A DNA stretch of 64,000 bases from Gluconacetobacter azotocaptans (lineage in GTDB: Bacteria > Pseudomonadota > Alphaproteobacteria > Acetobacterales > Acetobacteraceae), in NCBI RefSeq assembly GCF_014174355.1, contig NZ_JABEQF010000003.1, positions 248,001-312,000 of the forward strand. The letters are read 5' to 3'. The translations under genes were made by a program, and so were the position numbers. Under the pieces are notes generated by a model. It did not search any database and was not told the DNA's origin. It was given only the letters and a program-made list of their open reading frames with translations. Shown piece by piece: positions 8,466-16,704 of the stretch (its first letter is position 1; every line of letters starts with the position of its first letter).

Positions 8466-9104
8466 TTACGACATCACCACCCCATGCTGGCGCAGGAAAC
8501 CCAGCAGCTTCAGAAGCGGCAGACCCAGGATGGCGGCGTGCTCGCCCTCCACCCGGTCGAACAGGTGCACGCCGCGCCCTTCCAGCAGGTAGGCCCCCAC
8601 CGACGACAGGATCGCCTCGCCCTCGGCCGCCAGGTAGCGGTCGAGGAAGGCCTCGGAAAACGGCCGCATGGTCAATTGCGGCCGCGCGACATGCCGCCAG
8701 ATCGTCTGGCCGCCACGCCGCACCACGACTGCCGTATGCAGCACATGCGTCCGCCCCCGCAGCCGCAGCAGTTGCACCCGCGCACCATCGCGATCGGCCG
8801 GCTTTTCGAACCATTCGCCGTCGCAGGCCAGGATCTGGTCGGCGCCGATAACCACCGCGTTGGGATCGTCGATGCGCCCGGCCTTCATTTCGGCCAGCAG
8901 CAAGGCCGCTTCGTCGGGCGACGCGCCCTCGGCCAGCGCCGATTCCCGAATGGCGTGCTCGTCGACGCGGGCGGGGCGGGATTCAACGGACAATCCAGCC
9001 TGTTCCAGCAGAATTCTGCGGGTTCGGGACTGGCTGGCCAGTACTATCCGGGGCGACTCGGCCTGTAACCGGGCGGGGGTAGGTACTAATGACGAGTCGC
9101 TCAT
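8466..9104 (-). CDS. maf: Maf-like nucleoside triphosphate pyrophosphatase
   Basis: A 212-residue Maf/ITPase-fold protein. The N-terminal block is VLASQSRTRRILLEQAGL, the catalytic region contains GADQILACDGEWFEKP, and a C-terminal SVGAYLLEGRG block follows. The family hydrolyses non-canonical or modified nucleoside triphosphates to monophosphates and is linked to septum formation. The start at 9104 has a GGAGG site 8 nt upstream; the open frame extends to 9398 but that part is the origin-like spacer. In many alphaproteobacteria maf lies on the far side of the replication origin from hemE, as here. Confidence 0.9.
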   Translation of the reverse strand: MSDSSLVPTPARLQAESPRIVLASQSRTRRILLEQAGLSVESRPARVDEHAIRESALAEGASPDEAALLLAEMKAGRIDDPNAVVIGADQILACDGEWFEKPADRDGARVQLLRLRGRTHVLHTAVVVRRGGQTIWRHVARPQLTMRPFSEAFLDRYLAAEGEAILSSVGAYLLEGRGVHLFDRVEGEHAAILGLPLLKLLGFLRQHGVVMS

Positions 9105-9430
9105 GATCGGTGCCTCCGTACTGCGATAATCAAAGGGCTTGTTCGGCCCGAACGAGTACTGGGGTACATGGGGATAGTACTCCGGACGCTTCTTGACCGT
9201 ACCGAGTACCGTGGACAACGTCCATCGGGCTCCGTACGGTGGGTTGTACACAGCGCCTTGTCGGTAGTTTCTGGATAAGTTCGCTAACCCCTTGAAGATC
9301 AATCGCCTGCAAACTGTACACCCTGTGGGAAAGACGGGGTACGTTTTTGGAAACGTGGGTACCCCGTCATCCACAGGCCCTATAACCCTCAACAGCATTT
9401 CTTTCTTCTTATTTCATGTTTAGAGGTGGG
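9105..9430. other. Candidate chromosomal replication origin (oriC) between maf and hemE
   Basis: A non-coding spacer between divergent maf and hemE. DnaA-box-like 9-mers with one mismatch to TTATCCACA occur at 9367-9375 (TCATCCACA) and 9270-9278 on the minus strand (TTATCCAGA); two-mismatch versions occur at 9210-9218, 9244-9252 and near 9324. An AT-rich tract (about 9398-9422, ATTTCTTTCTTCTTATTTCATG) could be the unwinding element. Eleven GTAC tetramers fall between 9118 and 9362. hemE next to the origin is established for Caulobacter, Rickettsia and Rhizobiales. Calling this oriC is inference from position and motifs. Confidence 0.6.
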
Positions 9431-9532
9431 ACCCGAAAGCTGGTGACGACGTACCGGACGTTCACGACGGTCCTGTCATCTTCGGCGAAAGTACGGAATA
9501 TTCCCCCGATGACAGGAATGAACGACAGGGCG

Positions 9533-10591
9533 ATGACGGAAACAGGCAAACCTCTGCTGCGGGTGCTTCAGGGCGAGGCCGTCTGGCCACCTCCGCTGTG
9601 GCTGATGCGGCAGGCCGGGCGATATCTTCCGGAATTCCGGGCGTTGCGGGACAAGGCGGATTTCATCACCCGCTGCATGACGCCGGATCTGGCGACCGAG
9701 ATCACGCTGCAACCCATCCGGCGCTATGCGATGGACGGGGCGATCCTGTTTTCCGACATCCTGATCCTGCCCTGGGCCATGGGCCAGTCGCTGGATTTCG
9801 TGCAGGGCACGGGGCCGGTGCTGGGTGCGATCCGGTCCGAGGCCGATCTGGCGCGGCTCGACCCCCGGCGCGTTGCCGACGCGACGGCGCCCGTGATGGA
9901 AACGCTGTCGCGCCTGCGCGCGACCCTGGACGGCCCCGACCCGATCGGCGCGGCGCAAGGCGGCAAGGTGGCGCTGCTGGGCTTCGCCGGCGCGCCCTTC
10001 ACCGTCGCGTGCTACATGGTCGAAGGCCATGGTTCGCGGGATTTCGAGGCGACGCGGGGCATGGCCTATGCCAACCCGATGCTGTTCGACCGACTGATGG
10101 ACATGCTGACGCGGGCGACGGCGGACATGCTGTGCGCGCAGATCGATGCCGGGGCCGAGGCCGTGATGCTGTTCGACAGCTGGGCCGGCCTGCTGCCGCC
10201 GGCGCAGTTCCGCCGTCATGTCATCGCGCCCACGCGGGCCATCGTGCAGGAAATCCAGACCCGTCGCCCTGGCATTCCGGTCATCGGCTTCCCGCGTCTG
10301 GCGGGCATCATGGCCGCGGAATATGCTCGCGACACCGGCGTGAAAACCATGGCGCTGGATACCGGAACCGACATGGCGGCGATGGCCGGCCTGGTGCCGG
10401 ACCTGCCCTTGCAGGGCAATCTCGACCCGCTGCTGCTGCTGGCCGGCGGCGACGCGATGGCGGCCGAGGCCCGGTCGATCCGCGATGCGATGAAAGGCCG
10501 GCCGCATGTCTTCAACCTGGGGCACGGGGTCGTTCCCCCCACCCCGCCGGAACATGTCGGCGAACTCGTACGCATCGTCAGGGAGGGGTGA
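9533..10591 (+). CDS. hemE: Uroporphyrinogen decarboxylase
   Basis: Decarboxylates the four acetate side chains of uroporphyrinogen III to give coproporphyrinogen III in heme synthesis. Family signatures are present: PLWLMRQAGRYLPEFR near the N-terminus, FSDILILPWAMG, GFAGAPFT, LFDSWAGLL and a C-terminal FNLGHGVVPPTPPEH. The start at 9533 gives 352 residues, normal for HemE, with an ACAGGGCG purine run before it; ATGs at 9518 and 9509 are alternatives. The frame is open back to 9416, but that part lies in the origin-like spacer. It leads a tight cluster with a HAD phosphatase and hemJ. Confidence 0.95.
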   Translation: MTETGKPLLRVLQGEAVWPPPLWLMRQAGRYLPEFRALRDKADFITRCMTPDLATEITLQPIRRYAMDGAILFSDILILPWAMGQSLDFVQGTGPVLGAIRSEADLARLDPRRVADATAPVMETLSRLRATLDGPDPIGAAQGGKVALLGFAGAPFTVACYMVEGHGSRDFEATRGMAYANPMLFDRLMDMLTRATADMLCAQIDAGAEAVMLFDSWAGLLPPAQFRRHVIAPTRAIVQEIQTRRPGIPVIGFPRLAGIMAAEYARDTGVKTMALDTGTDMAAMAGLVPDLPLQGNLDPLLLLAGGDAMAAEARSIRDAMKGRPHVFNLGHGVVPPTPPEHVGELVRIVREG

Positions 10592-10593
10592 GC

Positions 10594-11301
10594 ATGCTGC
10601 CCAGGGCTGTTCGGCCGGACGGGCGCCTGCGCCTCGTCATCTTCGATTGCGACGGGGTGCTGATCGACAGCGAGGGGCCGTCCTGCCGGGCGGTTGCGCA
10701 CGAACTGCGCCAGATCGGGCTGGATCTGGACGATGAGGCGGCGGTCCATCGCTTTGCCGGCAAGGCGCTGACGGCGATCAAGATCGAAGCCGAGACCGAA
10801 ACCGGCCGCGCGCTGCCGGCGGATTGGGCCGCGACGATGCAGGGCAAGCTGGTCGAACTGATGCGGCGGGAAGCCCGGACCATCGACGGGGCGCACGGCA
10901 TGCTGACTGCGGTGGTCGGGCTGGACCTGCCGGTGCGCGTCGGCTCCAATTCGTCCATCGCGGAAATGGATGTGAAATTCGGTCGTACCGGCCTGGACCA
11001 GTTCGTGGCCGACCGCATTCATTCGGCGCGGGACATGGGCAAGCCCAAACCCGATCCGGCGGTCTATCTGCACGCCGCGGAAATCGAAGGCGTAGCCCCG
11101 GACGATTGTATCGTGCTGGAAGACACCGATACCGGCGCGCGGGCGGCACAGGCGGCGGGTATGGCCTGCGTGCTGCTGCGCCCGCTGGACCATCCGGCGC
11201 CGGACTGGCCCGGCCTGTTCCGCATCGGGCACCTGTCCGAATTCGCACCGTTCCTGGAACGGATCCTGGCATCGCAGGGCCGGGACGGGGGACGGTCTTG
11301 A
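10594..11301 (+). CDS. HAD-superfamily hydrolase, phosphoglycolate phosphatase-like
   Basis: A 235-residue HAD phosphatase. Motif I is FDCDGVLIDSE (nucleophile and acid Asp), motif II contains RVGSNSS, motif III Lys is in DMGKPKPDPAVYLHAA, and motif IV is VLEDTDTGARAA. The helical cap after motif I puts it in subfamily IA with the phosphoglycolate and sugar-phosphate phosphatases. It begins 2 nt after hemE and overlaps hemJ by 4 nt, so it belongs to the heme transcription unit, though no heme role is shown. The substrate cannot be read from the sequence. Confidence 0.88.
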   Translation: MLPRAVRPDGRLRLVIFDCDGVLIDSEGPSCRAVAHELRQIGLDLDDEAAVHRFAGKALTAIKIEAETETGRALPADWAATMQGKLVELMRREARTIDGAHGMLTAVVGLDLPVRVGSNSSIAEMDVKFGRTGLDQFVADRIHSARDMGKPKPDPAVYLHAAEIEGVAPDDCIVLEDTDTGARAAQAAGMACVLLRPLDHPAPDWPGLFRIGHLSEFAPFLERILASQGRDGGRS

Positions 11302-11747
11302 TCGAGGGGTTCCTGCCGTTCCTGGCATGGTTCAAGGCCCTGCACGTGATGTCCCTGATCGCGTGGATGGCGGGCCTGTTCTACCTGCCGCGCCTGTTCG
11401 TCTATCATTGCCAGGTCGCGCCCCGGTCGGCGGAAAGCGAACGGTTCAAGATCATGGAACGCAAGTTGCTGCGGCAGATCATGACGCCGGCGATGATCTG
11501 CACGTTCCTGTTCGGCATCCTGCTGGCCCTGACGCCGGGCACCGTCGATTGGCATGCCGGCTGGTGGTACACCAAGATTGCCGGCGTGCTGGGCCTGGCG
11601 GGTTTTCACGGCGCCTGCGCCTCCTGGCGGCGGCAATTCCAGTCCGACCGCAACACGCGGCCGGAAAATTTCTATCGCGCAGCAAACGAAATTCCGACCG
11701 TGCTGATGATGGTCGTTGTCATCATGGTGATCGTCCGGCCGTTCTGA
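11298..11747 (+). CDS. hemJ: Protoporphyrinogen IX oxidase HemJ
   Basis: A 149-residue membrane protein with about four transmembrane helices, matching the HemJ family (formerly UPF0093), which oxidises protoporphyrinogen IX in many alphaproteobacteria and cyanobacteria. Conserved blocks are WFKALHVMSLIAWMAGLFYLPRLFVYH, with its invariant His residues, and WWYTKIAGVLGL. The start is TTG at 11298, overlapping the upstream stop in a TTGA arrangement; the protein would lack its first conserved helix if a later ATG were used. Clustering with hemE places two steps of heme synthesis in one transcript. Confidence 0.88.
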   Translation: MIEGFLPFLAWFKALHVMSLIAWMAGLFYLPRLFVYHCQVAPRSAESERFKIMERKLLRQIMTPAMICTFLFGILLALTPGTVDWHAGWWYTKIAGVLGLAGFHGACASWRRQFQSDRNTRPENFYRAANEIPTVLMMVVVIMVIVRPF

Positions 11748-11873
11748 CGGTCGGGTTCAGGCAAGTGCAGCGCCCGATCTTCCTTTCAATGCCTATGGGG
11801 GCAAAGCCCTTGTGAAATGACGCCGCCATATGTTTTCCGATAGGTTCGGCCTGTCAGGATGGGGGCAGCGACA

Positions 11874-12761
11874 ATGGATGTAACGGATCATGCGTTCGGG
11901 ACCGACCGGATAACGGTTCGCGTCGCCGCGGCGGGGGCCGAGCTTCATTCGCTGCGCGATGCGGCGGGGCGCGAGCACATCTGGCCCGGCCTGCCGGCGT
12001 GGCCGCGCCATGCGCCGGTTCTGTTTCCCATCGTCGGACGACTGGCCGACGATACGGCCTGGATCGACGGCAAGCCCTACCACCTGACCCAGCACGGTTT
12101 CGCCCGCGACCGGATGTTCAACTGGGTCGAGCGGACCGGGGCCGGATGCACGCTGGTCCTGACCGATGACGAGGCCAGCCGGCACATCTTTCCCTTCCGC
12201 TTTTCCCTGACGATCACGTATCGCGTCGACGGGAACGTGCTGCATGTCGGCTATACGCTGCACAATCCCGATGATCACGTCGTCCTGCACGCGTCGCTGG
12301 GCACGCATCCCGCCTTTGCGTGGCCCTTGCGTCCCGACGTGGCGAAGGAGGATCACATCCTGGAATTCGCCCATCCCGAACCCGCGCCGGTCCGGCGGCT
12401 GGCCAAGGGATTACTGCTGCCCGACCTGTTTCCTTCGCCGATCGAAGGGCGGGAGCTGCCCCTGTCCGAAGATCTGTTCGCGGCCGATGCGCTGATTCTG
12501 GATCATCCGGCCAGCCGGCAGGTCACGTTCCGCACGCCGGATGGCCAGGGGCTGACGATGGCATGGCACGGCTTCAGGCAACTGGGTCTGTGGATGAAGC
12601 CGGGGACGGATTTCCTGTGCATCGAACCGTGGTATGGTTTTGCCAGTCCGGTGGGTTTTTCAGGGGATTTCGCAACGAAGCCGGGTTTGCTGCATATCGC
12701 GCCCGGGCAAAGCTGGACCGCCGCATGGTCGGTAAGACTGGAGCCTGGTCTCAATCCGTAG
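11874..12761 (+). CDS. Aldose 1-epimerase family protein
   Basis: A 295-residue galactose-mutarotase-like protein of the LacX/YihR-type branch. Recognisable blocks are AGAELHSLRDAAGREHIW, HAPVLFPIVGRL, HGFARDRMFNWVE, HNPDDHVVLHASLGTHPAFAWP and IEPWYG, which hold the conserved His and Glu of the sugar site. It probably interconverts alpha and beta anomers of a sugar or sugar phosphate. The ATG at 11874 and one 15 nt earlier (11859) are both possible starts. It stands alone on the plus strand, followed by an intergenic repeat. Confidence 0.87.
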   Translation: MDVTDHAFGTDRITVRVAAAGAELHSLRDAAGREHIWPGLPAWPRHAPVLFPIVGRLADDTAWIDGKPYHLTQHGFARDRMFNWVERTGAGCTLVLTDDEASRHIFPFRFSLTITYRVDGNVLHVGYTLHNPDDHVVLHASLGTHPAFAWPLRPDVAKEDHILEFAHPEPAPVRRLAKGLLLPDLFPSPIEGRELPLSEDLFAADALILDHPASRQVTFRTPDGQGLTMAWHGFRQLGLWMKPGTDFLCIEPWYGFASPVGFSGDFATKPGLLHIAPGQSWTAAWSVRLEPGLNP

Positions 12762-12777
12762 TATGAATGATTCTTCG

Positions 12778-12902
12778 GCGGCATATCTCGGGGCGCTGCC
12801 CTGAAGCCCGCCAAAGGGCATCGCCCTTTGTAAACCCAGTCGTTTTTATCCATGATCGGGGTCCAGGGCCTCAGGTCCTGGTGGGTTCGGGCAAAGCCCG
12901 AT
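12778..12902. repeat. Modular intergenic hairpin repeat, copy 3
   Basis: Module order as in copy 1: GGGCGCTGCCC, CAAAGGGCATCGCCCTTTG, the AAACCCAGTCGTTTTTATCC linker, CAGGGCCTCAGGTCCTGG and TCGGGCAAAGCCCGA. It lies between two genes on the same strand and ends 20 nt before the start codon of the SRAP gene, so any promoter for that gene must lie within or upstream of the repeat. Confidence 0.8.
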
Positions 12903-12922
12903 TTGAATACGGTCGTTTTCCA

Positions 12923-13576
12923 ATGTGTGGACGTTTTGCCAACGATCTGCCGAAAGAGCTGATGCAACAGATCTTTCGGACGACGGGCCCGGCGCCGGAG
13001 TGGCTGGCATCCTGGAACATCGCGCCACGACAGCCCGCGCCGGTCGTGCGGCGTCATCCGGCAACGGGCGAACGCAGGCTGGATCTGCTGATGTGGGGCC
13101 TGGTGCCCAACTGGGCACGAAGCATGGATCGGCAGCCGATCAATGCGCGTGCCGAAACGGTGGCGACCTCCGGCATGTTTCGCGCGGCGTTCCGATCGCG
13201 GCGGTGCCTGGTCCCGGCGACGGCCTATTATGAATGGAAGAGCGGTTCGCACCCCCGCGCGCCCTATGCCTTTGCGCGGCGCGACGGGGCGCCGCTGGCG
13301 CTGGCCGGCTTGTGGGAGTCGTGGGAATACGAGGGCGATATTCTGCGCACGTTCGCGATCATCACGACCCAGGCCAGCGACGCGATGCGGCCGATCCATG
13401 ACCGGATGCCTGTCCTCATCGCCGACCGGGACCAGGACACGTGGCTGAACGCCCCGCCTCAGGTCGCGGGCGATCTGCTGCATGGGACCGGGGATGATGT
13501 CCTGCGCTTCTGGCCGATCGGCGTGGCCGTTAACAACACACGCAACAACAGACCGGAATTGCTGGACGCGGGCTGA
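12923..13576 (+). CDS. SRAP-domain protein (YedK/HMCES family abasic-site shield)
   Basis: A 217-residue SRAP protein. The start at 12923 is fixed by biology: the family needs Cys2, exposed after Met removal, to form a thiazolidine link with abasic sites in single-stranded DNA, and here the protein begins MCGRFAND. The frame is open back to 12767, but that part is the repeat. The conserved INARAET (Asn), YYEWK (Glu) and IHDRMP (His) blocks are all present. No clear Shine-Dalgarno site precedes the ATG. It is not beside repair genes. Confidence 0.93.
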   Translation: MCGRFANDLPKELMQQIFRTTGPAPEWLASWNIAPRQPAPVVRRHPATGERRLDLLMWGLVPNWARSMDRQPINARAETVATSGMFRAAFRSRRCLVPATAYYEWKSGSHPRAPYAFARRDGAPLALAGLWESWEYEGDILRTFAIITTQASDAMRPIHDRMPVLIADRDQDTWLNAPPQVAGDLLHGTGDDVLRFWPIGVAVNNTRNNRPELLDAG

Positions 13577-13592
13577 TAATCGGGTGGCGAAG

Positions 13593-13632
13593 GCAAGGGT
13601 GAAATCCTTGCCGGGTTCGGGCAGAGCCCGGG
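13593..13632. repeat. Partial intergenic repeat with two hairpins
   Basis: GCAAGG pairs with CCTTGC (13593-13611), followed by GGGTTCGGGCAGAGCCCGGGC, a variant of the last module of the large repeats. It lies between convergent genes (SRAP and DUF2171) and could terminate both. Confidence 0.55.
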
Positions 13633-13650
13633 CTGTCTCGCCAGCCGGTG

Positions 13651-13875
13651 TTATTCCTCGAACGTCACCGCGACGTCCCCATTCGCCGACAGCCGCACGG
13701 TGTCGCCTTCGACGCCGGCGATCAGGCCGATCGAGATGTAGTGATTTTTGCCGTCCGCGGCGTCTGCTTTCGCCAGTCGGATGCGATGGTGCTCGACATG
13801 ATCGACGGTGCCGACATGCACGCCGTCGGCACCGATCACATCGGCATGTTCCTTGATCCGGGTCAGGTCAACCAT
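13651..13875 (-). CDS. DUF2171 protein
   Basis: A 74-residue acidic protein. The sequence MVDLTRIKEHADVIGADG followed by HVGTVDHV and a closing beta-rich segment matches the DUF2171 family, whose members are small PRC-barrel-like proteins often annotated as stress-related. The start at 13875 has a GGAG site about 10 nt upstream; the longer open frame to 14064 lacks one. Function is unknown. Confidence 0.8.
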   Translation of the reverse strand: MVDLTRIKEHADVIGADGVHVGTVDHVEHHRIRLAKADAADGKNHYISIGLIAGVEGDTVRLSANGDVAVTFEE

Positions 13876-13939
13876 CGGATTTTCTCCAATGCTCCAGACC
13901 CGGTCTAACGCGGCATCGCATGCCCGGTTGCGGCGCTCG

Positions 13940-14422
13940 TCAGGGGTGTTCCGCGTGGTGGATGTCATCCGCCGTGGACGATGCCGGGGCCGGCGTGCGG
14001 ATAAGCCAGTAGACGATCCCCAGGGACAGGACGGCGGCCGACAGCGCCAACATTTCCAGGACATTCACGCCGTTGAGGTCAAGGACGATGAATTTCCGCA
14101 CGGTGGCCATCATCCCAATCAACAGCACCGAGCGCATGCGGACCATGCTGTGCGGTTGGACGTCGGGCAGTACCAGGATGGAATGTTTGAATTCCAGGGC
14201 GATCAGGACGGTAAAGAACATGCCGAATACGCTTTGCAGCACCTGCGGGCTGGTGGGCGACAGGCCGGTGGTCAGCAGCATGTGTCCGACGGCCACCACG
14301 ACATGGAACAGCGACAGGCTGGCAATGATGACGATCAGGAACGTCAGCACCAGCATCGCGCATTCTTCGAACAGGTCGAATGCTTTCGCCGTCTGCAGGA
14401 AGCCTGGTATTCGGGAAATCAT
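13940..14422 (-). CDS. PsiE-family membrane protein
   Basis: A 160-residue inner-membrane protein with four predicted helices (about residues 20-45, 62-82, 96-112, 122-142). The conserved core FTVLIALEFKHSI and the following MRSVLLIGMMATVRKFIVLD match the phosphate-starvation-inducible E (PsiE) family. The molecular role of PsiE is not established. No phosphate-regulon site is evident upstream. It lies 64 nt upstream of the DUF2171 gene on the same strand, so the two may be co-transcribed. Confidence 0.8.
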   Translation of the reverse strand: MISRIPGFLQTAKAFDLFEECAMLVLTFLIVIIASLSLFHVVVAVGHMLLTTGLSPTSPQVLQSVFGMFFTVLIALEFKHSILVLPDVQPHSMVRMRSVLLIGMMATVRKFIVLDLNGVNVLEMLALSAAVLSLGIVYWLIRTPAPASSTADDIHHAEHP

Positions 14423-14514
14423 CTCGGTCCGCCTCTGTCTATCCTATGAGGCCAAGGTAACAGAAACGCGATCGCTTAGACACCGTAAGGTCGGAAGGCA
14501 GGGGCGGGGGGAAT

Positions 14515-15978
14515 TCAGGCCGCCTGTGCGCCTGCCTCGGCCAGGATGGCGCGCAGGACCGGCCATAATTTCGGCTGGTCGGCGACACTGACCGTAAAGC
14601 GCAGCATGGTGGACGGGGCCTGCATCGGCGAGAACAGCGAGCCGGGCGCCAGCAGCACGCCGTGTTCCGCGGCCAGGCGCGCGACGGTTTCGGAATTGCG
14701 CCCGCAATCGGCCCATACGAACATGCCCGCATAGGGCAGGTGCGGCAGCATCAGGCCGCAGCCGGTCAGGGCCTCGATGCAGTGATGGCGCGCCTGGTCG
14801 ACACGCTGGCGCACACGGGTCAGGTGTCGCGCATAATGGCCTTCGTGCAGAAGGCGATGCACCACGCTTTCGCCCAGGCGCGGCGTCGTCAGCCCGGCCA
14901 GCAGCTTCAGTTCGGTCAGGCGCGCGATCAGGTCCGGCCGCGCGGCCAGCATCCCCACCCGCAGGCCCGCCGCCAGCGTCTTGGCATAGCCCCCGACCAG
15001 GATGACGCGGCGCAGGCGGTCCAGCGTCGCCAGCCGGATGGGCACGCCCGGGTGGAAATCCGCATAGGTGTCGTCTTCCACGATCAGGAAATCATGCCGT
15101 TCGGCCAGGCGCAGCACGTCATGGGCCGCCGCCGCGCCCAGCGTATGGCCGGTCGGGTTATGCACCGCGCTGTTGATCAGGAACAACCGGGGCCGGTGCG
15201 CCGCGGCCAGCCGGTCCAGCGCCTCCAGGTCGGGTCCGTCCGGGCCGCGCGGCACGCCGACGATGCGCGTGCCATAGGCTGCCAGCCGCCCGAACAGCAG
15301 GAACCAGCCGGGGTCCTCGACCAGAACGGTGTCGCCGGGCTGCACCAGCAGGCGCAGGACCAAATCCAGCCCCTGGGTCACGCCGGCCGTCGTCATCAGG
15401 TGATGGTCGGGATGGGCGGCGATGCCCTGGCTTTGCAAGGTCGAGGCCAGTTGCGCGCGCAGCGGCGGATGTCCGCGCGGATGGCCGTAATCGAGGAATT
15501 CCGTGCCGGCCTGGCGACCGACCGCGCGGATGGCGGCGGTGATCATCTCCGCATCCAGCCAGCCCGGGGGCAGAAGGCCGGCGGCGGCCGGAATGGCGAC
15601 CGGCGCGCCGTCATCGAACATGCCCCGCAGCAGCCATGCGACATCCAGTCGCGATGACGGCACGCCGGCCGGCGAAACCGCATCGGCGATCGGCGCCGCC
15701 GCCGCCCGCGTTCGCACGAAATAGCCCGACCCGTGGCGGGGTTCGACCAGGCCGCGCGCCACCAGCCGTTCGTAGGCCTCGACGACGGTAAAGCGGCTGA
15801 CGCCGGCGCTGTCGGCCATGCGCCGTACCGACGGCAGGCGGCTGCCCGGGCGCAGGGCATGGTCGGCGATGCGGGCCGAAAGCTCGTCTTCCAACTGCGC
15901 GACCAGCGTCCGGTCGCCCCCGCGCACCGGCTGCCAGCGGGGCAGAAGGCCCGAAGGGCGGGGGTGTTCAACTGGCAT
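14515..15978 (-). CDS. MocR-type (GntR/aminotransferase) PLP-dependent regulator
   Basis: A 487-residue MocR regulator: an N-terminal winged helix (about residues 25-95, with HALRPGSRLPSVRRMAD and RFTVVEAYERLVARG) fused to a class I aminotransferase fold. The PLP lysine is in GGYAKTLAAGLRVG, preceded by VEDDTYADF. Family members sense PLP with an amino acid or amine and activate divergent genes. The start at 15978 has a GGGAG site about 8 nt upstream. It is divergent from a LysE exporter and an Asp/Glu racemase across a spacer with a strong inverted repeat, so it very likely controls them. Confidence 0.92.
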   Translation of the reverse strand: MPVEHPRPSGLLPRWQPVRGGDRTLVAQLEDELSARIADHALRPGSRLPSVRRMADSAGVSRFTVVEAYERLVARGLVEPRHGSGYFVRTRAAAAPIADAVSPAGVPSSRLDVAWLLRGMFDDGAPVAIPAAAGLLPPGWLDAEMITAAIRAVGRQAGTEFLDYGHPRGHPPLRAQLASTLQSQGIAAHPDHHLMTTAGVTQGLDLVLRLLVQPGDTVLVEDPGWFLLFGRLAAYGTRIVGVPRGPDGPDLEALDRLAAAHRPRLFLINSAVHNPTGHTLGAAAAHDVLRLAERHDFLIVEDDTYADFHPGVPIRLATLDRLRRVILVGGYAKTLAAGLRVGMLAARPDLIARLTELKLLAGLTTPRLGESVVHRLLHEGHYARHLTRVRQRVDQARHHCIEALTGCGLMLPHLPYAGMFVWADCGRNSETVARLAAEHGVLLAPGSLFSPMQAPSTMLRFTVSVADQPKLWPVLRAILAEAGAQAA

Positions 15979-15988
15979 GGTCCAACTC

Positions 15989-16026
15989 CCGGTACAGTAT
16001 GGCGAAAGGGGGGTTAACTGTACCGG
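15989..16026. promoter_or_regulatory. Operator-like inverted repeat between MocR and LysE genes
   Basis: CCGGTACAGT (15989-15998) and its exact complement ACTGTACCGG (16017-16026) are separated by 18 bp, giving a 28-bp centre spacing, close to three helical turns. It lies 11 nt from the MocR start and 64 nt from the LysE start. The most likely use is as a MocR operator. Confidence 0.6.
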
Positions 16027-16089
16027 TCCTGTTCCGGCCAGATCGTCAATACTGTCGGCAGGCACCTTCCCGCAAACGGAGATTTACCC

Positions 16090-16704
16090 ATGTCCGCCTT
16101 CTGGCACAGTTTCGGCCCCCTGGCGGTGTTCGCCCTGGTCGCGTCGATCACGCCCGGGCCGAACAACACGATGCTGGCGGCGTCGGGCCTGACGCACGGC
16201 TTCCGGCGGACGCTGCCCCATATGCTGGGCGTCTCGGCCGGCTTCGTGGTCATGGTGGGGCTGGTGGGCGTGGGGCTGGACACGGTCTTCGACCGGCTGC
16301 CCTGGCTGTATGTGCTGCTGAAATATGTCAGCGCGGTCTACCTGCTGTGGCTGGCGTGGAAGATCGCGCAGGCGGGCGCCGGGGCGTCGTCGTCGGGGGC
16401 CGGGCGGCCGCTGGGCTTTCTTCAGGCGGCCGGTTTCCAGTGGGTGAACCCGAAGGCCTGGGTCATAGCCATCGGCATCGTGTCCGCCTATACGCCCCGC
16501 GACGAATTCCTGTTCAACCTGCTGGTCGCCTGCCTGATCTGCGGGGCGATCAGCCTGCCGACGGTCGGCCTCTGGGCGGGGTTCGGCGCGGGCATGCGGC
16601 GCTGGCTGGCGCGGCCGGCCATCCTGCGCGGCTTCAATCTGGCGATGGCGCTGCTGCTGGTGGCGTCGCTCTACCCCCTGATGCAGGAGGCCGCCGCGCG
16701 ATGA
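16090..16704 (+). CDS. LysE/RhtB-family amino acid exporter
   Basis: A 204-residue inner-membrane protein with about six helices. The family signature ASITPGPNNTMLAASG lies in the first helix, and GFQWVNPKAWVIAIG in the fourth. LysE/RhtB proteins export amino acids and related compounds. The stop overlaps the next start by 4 nt, so export is translationally coupled to the racemase. The divergent MocR regulator suggests induction by an amino acid or amine. Which amino acid is exported is unknown. Confidence 0.9.
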   Translation: MSAFWHSFGPLAVFALVASITPGPNNTMLAASGLTHGFRRTLPHMLGVSAGFVVMVGLVGVGLDTVFDRLPWLYVLLKYVSAVYLLWLAWKIAQAGAGASSSGAGRPLGFLQAAGFQWVNPKAWVIAIGIVSAYTPRDEFLFNLLVACLICGAISLPTVGLWAGFGAGMRRWLARPAILRGFNLAMALLLVASLYPLMQEAAAR

